Below are positions 60,431 through 64,000 of a stretch of DNA of 64,000 nt, piece after piece; the stretch's first letter is position 1, and every line of letters starts with the position of its first letter. Source of the DNA: Atherix ibis (taxonomy: Eukaryota > Arthropoda > Insecta > Diptera > Athericidae). Both the position numbers and the translations under genes were made by a program. Below the pieces are notes generated by a model that was not told the DNA's origin, did no database searches, and worked only from the letters and a program-made list of their open reading frames with translations. The stretch spans positions 92,015,696 to 92,079,695 of the forward strand of contig OY282606.1 of the NCBI GenBank assembly GCA_958298945.1. Reading direction: 5' to 3'.

Positions 60431-60916
60431 TTCGTTTTTGAAAGATTGATGCTTTGCTTTACCCTCGCTTTTTATACGTTCCCTTACGCTATTGTGACTG
60501 ATGTTGTTTATATAGCAAATATATTTGCATAACTATGTATGGATGTATGTAAATTGTTTACCAACAGTGAAAGTGTAATGTGTACAATGAAAACGTGCTA
60601 TACCGTACACATCACTACGCGCAATTTAAGGTATACTGTGTGGCAATATAATAAATGTGCTCCTTGTAACGCGATAAGGACACATTCAAATGGCCTGGCA
60701 TTACGATAGAGTATGTACTTTTATTATATTGAATTTATGTACGTCTATCTCCATTTACATAATAAATGTATTTATTTTAATGTATAGAAACATAATCGTA
60801 TATAAAATTTATAATATAGAAATTAGATTTTCTTCAAATTTATTATGTTTCTTCTTAGAAATAAAAATCAAATTTTTTAAATGATAATAAAATAAATTTT
60901 GCACATTACTTCTATA
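60431..60916. other. AT-rich noncoding stretch
   Basis: Nothing recognised. The 64-codon frame at 60690-60884 is low-complexity. Confidence 0.5.
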
Positions 60917-62270
60917 GGGTTATTATTCTCGTTGTTTGGAAAGTACATCCCTGTCATTTGACAGTTTCATGTACCCATATCATTCAAGGTAGCATTTGTT
61001 TAGTTAAAGGTTTGTTATTTTACACCAACTCATTAAACAGGCGGTAGATTCGTCGAATGGATGCTACTTCTTCATTAGAAACGGTCACTTACAAATAGGC
61101 TTTGGATGCTGATTTATCCAGCCATGGGGTTGATTTTTCGCTCGTATACAGGGTTCTTAAAACCGACAAGCATCCTTGCAAAGTTACTCTCTGGTATGCA
61201 TTTTGGTCTTAAGGTGTCATTGGATCGTATTTATTTGAAACTGAAGAAGCAGAGACCGTTACTGCCAATTCCCAGTGTTATGGCCTTTTGATAACCGATT
61301 TTATTTGGCCTCAACTTGAAGATTTTAATCTGGACCATATGTGGTCTTAAAAAGGCTGTACTACAAGCTACACAACACAATAAATTTTAACTTAATTTAG
61401 CGAATATTCCCAGGACACATATTTTCAAGATTTCAATTGGCCTGTGGTCAATTGACCTCCAAGATCGTGTGATTTGACGCTGTTGGACATTTTATTGTGA
61501 GGTTACGCCGAATATCGTATTTGCGAAGATAATCTTTAAACTGAAAAATATTTAACAAACAACATCCGTCAACTAATAATGCGAAATGTGCAAAAGAGAT
61601 AATAAAAATTACCTCAAAACGACCGAGTCCTGCAAAGTGGTCTCGTGAGAGCCATATATTTAATACAGTGTGCGCCAACTTGGACTGATATATGACTTTT
61701 TTTTTAAATTTTTGTGTGTGTGCAGATTATGAAGAATTTTATAAAATTTTATAATGTTTTCATACTCAGTACAAGAACGTATTAAAATTGTTGAATTTTA
61801 TTCTTCTTCCGGATGATCTATTGTTACAACACAAAGAAATTATCGTCGGCATTTTAATACTGTCATAGCGCCCAGTGCAAACATGATAAGAAACTTAATA
61901 ACCCGTTTTGAGGAGCGTGGTGCAATATTTGATGACAAACTGTGGAGGCTGCACGCGAAAGTGTCAATGATGATCCATCTGTGCCTACTCGTCGATGTGT
62001 TACTCAATTGGGCATCTCCAGAACATCGCTACGACACATTGTGAAACTTGATCTGAAGATGTTTTCATACAAAATTTAATTGACTCAATAATTATTGCCG
62101 AGGAATGCAGCACAACGGCTACAATATACCAAAGTCAGTCCAAATTGACCCACCCTGTACATTAATGGCACATTTCAAGCAATATAATCAAATAGTAAGT
62201 TTATTCAAGTATACATTTAAAGTATATTTTTTTTAAATTTACTTTCCAAAGCGCAAATGGGATTACCCTT
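60917..62270 (+). mobile_element. DD41D (rosa-like) mariner remnant, copy V11, interrupted
   Basis: The left end GGGTTATTATTCTCGTTGTT and TGGAAAGTACATCCCTGTCA follows TA 60915-60916. The right end, inverted, reads AAGGGTAATCCCATTTGCGC then TTTGGAAAGTAAA, before TA 62271-62272. The interior keeps GGTGTCATTGGATCG (GVIG), TTTGGCCTCAACTTGAAG, GATCGTGTGATTTGACGCTG (CDLTL) and CGAGTCCTGCAAAGTGGTCT. A 492-bp element is nested at 61666-62157. Excluding it, the copy is about 860 bp, shorter than an intact element. Confidence 0.85.
61666..62157 (+). mobile_element. 492-bp TIR element encoding only a DNA-binding domain remnant
   Basis: TIRs of about 24 bp: CAGTGTGCGCCAACTTGGAC (left) and, inverted, CAGGGTGGGTCAATTTGGAC (right), with TA at 61664-61665 and 62158-62159. 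From ATG 61754 the plus strand reads MFSYSVQERIKIVEFYSSSG then a stop, continuing in frame as SIVTTQRNYRRHFNTVIAPS. After a frameshift it gives RRCVTQLGISRTSLRHIVKL, and it ends near RLQYTKVSPN just before the right TIR. This is the N-terminal helix-turn-helix part of a Tc1/mariner-type (probably DD41D) transposase. The whole catalytic domain is deleted. Confidence 0.82.
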
Positions 62271-62272
62271 TA

Positions 62273-64000
62273 TTAGTGCGATAAGAATTTTTGCTCTTTT
62301 ATATTGAGTGCAATTGAAAAAATATATAAAAATTTTAATCAAGCCGATTTAATATTCTATAAGTAATATTTTTTTTCTTTGTATCAAAATAATGACTAGT
62401 AAGATATTTGAAAATTTGATATATAACATTTTTAAGGTTCATACATGTATCTGTTTGTTTTGAAACAAGAAAACCAAAAAGATTCTTGTACGAATATATG
62501 CAAATACGAATATTCAACTTCCATGTTGATTGTTCAATTCGTCCTTAAATACTGTATTGTCCTCATGCGAATGATTTTCGTAATGTAGGCTAAATCGTTT
62601 GTGGTTGTGTTAAAATGTAATTGTGTACTTTATATGTACACGATTCCATGCAGGAGAAATTTTGAACCAACTCAATACCGAAAGAAAAAATTGCGCATGT
62701 GCATCTAAAGACGCAGAATTTTATTAATGTTAGTTGAGATTATTCTCCAGGACTTATCTGAGTCGAGATTTCTGAAAGCATCGCCGCAATACTGTATATT
62801 ATATATTATTGTATAACAAGTCTAAAATAAAAATTAAAAACAAATAAGAACAAAAATACGACAAATTGTGGGGGAAAATTATTTTTGCATCAAAATACAT
62901 TCTGTGGTATGAAAATAGGGAAAAAAATTACATACAAAAGGGAAGGAAGTTAAATGGACTACATTAAGTCAGTCTACGTCTTGTTTTTGATAACGTTCAA
63001 AGGTATTACACGTACGATTATAAGGGAAGCAATGCACAAAGGTAAATTAATCTGAAATGAATTTTTGGAATGTAGCTTCCTTGCTGTAAGGCTTGCTTAC
63101 CCATTCTGACTGTGTAGTTTCCTTTGAAATTGGGTACTTGCCCAAACCCCCAACATATGTTTACATTAATTTTAGCAAGCGTTGCCGACTTTTATCTGAT
63201 GAGACACAATATTGTCCTTTACTCCAATGAACCTACAATTTTTCTCCGTTTCCCTAGGACGGATTTCATGTTGAACTAAAGTCTGATTGCTATTTATTTC
63301 TGTCCGTTAATATGAAAAAGTATAAACGTTGCTGCACTCGAATTTTTATTAATTTTTCATAGCTGATTCCTTGTTTTATGTGTAAGCTAACTAAAATAAT
63401 TGACCGAAAATGGCAAACACATGACCTTATAATGTGAGCTGGTAAAGGAATTTCTTGCAGTATTCGTTAGTGGTGTGTGCCTGTTTTTTGAGGGGAAGTA
63501 TTTGTCTAACTTGATTGGGGTTAAGTTTAGGCATTCTTTGACTATTCCATTTTCTGAATAAAATTAGTTTTGTTGAACAACAAAAAAAACCGAGTAAATA
63601 TTCCTCTTTGCTTTATAAATTTTTTATTTACTTGAAATGTACACGCTTGCGTCTATTCACTTATGTCCATATACGGATACGTATTCATATTAAGTTTGTT
63701 AGATTCAAAGTTGCTCTTTGCTTTTATCTTAAATTAATTGTCGGAATTATAAGGATATATTCGTCAGTATATCTGTATTTTTGAATGAATGTACGTAAAA
63801 GTTTATTTACATCAAAAAGATTAAAGAGGCTATTAATTTTGTCTCATCGTACATAGATGGTATGATACGCAGTAGATACCATAAAACAGGGAGAAATTGT
63901 ATGAACTATGAAAATTCTGAAGGCGGTTTACTTAAATTGTTATTTTTACTAAGATACAAGGTACACTATTATGTATTATTTATTTTGTTATTATTAAAAA
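62273..64000. other. Noncoding stretch to window end
   Basis: No gene or repeat with ends recognised. Base composition from about 62630 to 63500 is somewhat less AT-biased, but open frames are short. It could contain upstream exons or regulatory sequence beyond my ability to recognise. Confidence 0.45.

Overview
This is an AT-rich, gene-poor stretch of animal nuclear DNA. It is almost certainly insect and probably dipteran. The evidence is the density and variety of mariner-type elements, tRNA-derived SINEs, non-LTR retrotransposon fragments, one short exon with a textbook GTGAGT donor, and ACATACATATG-type microsatellites common in flies. Tephritid-like is only a guess. No operons, prokaryotic genes, rRNA, true tRNA or CRISPR were seen.

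The window is best read as a layered transposon graveyard, probably intronic or intergenic, with one plausible host exon (56591-56722, minus). It holds two broad groups. (1) DD34D mariner-like elements (MLEs) of at least five lineages: an irritans/Himar1-like copy broken by one stop (3478-4760), inserted into the helix-turn-helix region of another mariner remnant; a mauritiana-like deletion copy (6573-7419) nested in a fifth lineage called here M1 (5859-7528); a mellifera-like copy (35053-36311); and a cecropia/Hsmar1-like copy with a fully open transposase (48198-49471), nested in another M1 copy. M1 also occurs at about 11.2, 24.5, 33.9 and 41.5 kb. (2) At least a dozen decayed copies of DD41D (rosa-like) elements at about 1.3, 9.2, 14.7, 17.2, 22.3, 28.0, 31.0, 34.1, 38.9, 45.2, 53.0, 55.1 and 60.9 kb, the last with a 492-bp terminal-inverted-repeat element nested in it. 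Minor components are a probable PIF/Harbinger-like element (12672-13217), two tRNA-SINEs (20293-20690) and two reverse-transcriptase fragments (11915-12290 and 50885-51785, both minus).

The main structural feature is a very recent tandem duplication: arm A 34223-41673 and arm B 41724-47918, with only a handful of differences visible by eye. Arm A carries the mellifera-like mariner. Arm B has TA-CGTG-TA at that site, which looks like an excision footprint. Both breakpoints lie inside transposons, and the 50-bp junction is made of inverted copies of its two flanks. Similar perfect, short-loop palindromes recur at 3.35, 11.7, 11.8, 19.5 and 53.8 kb, suggesting repeated template-switch events.

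Limits: family assignments rest on remembered motifs and hand alignment, and no searches were run. The tandem duplication could be an assembly artefact that joined two alleles, and this must be excluded first.
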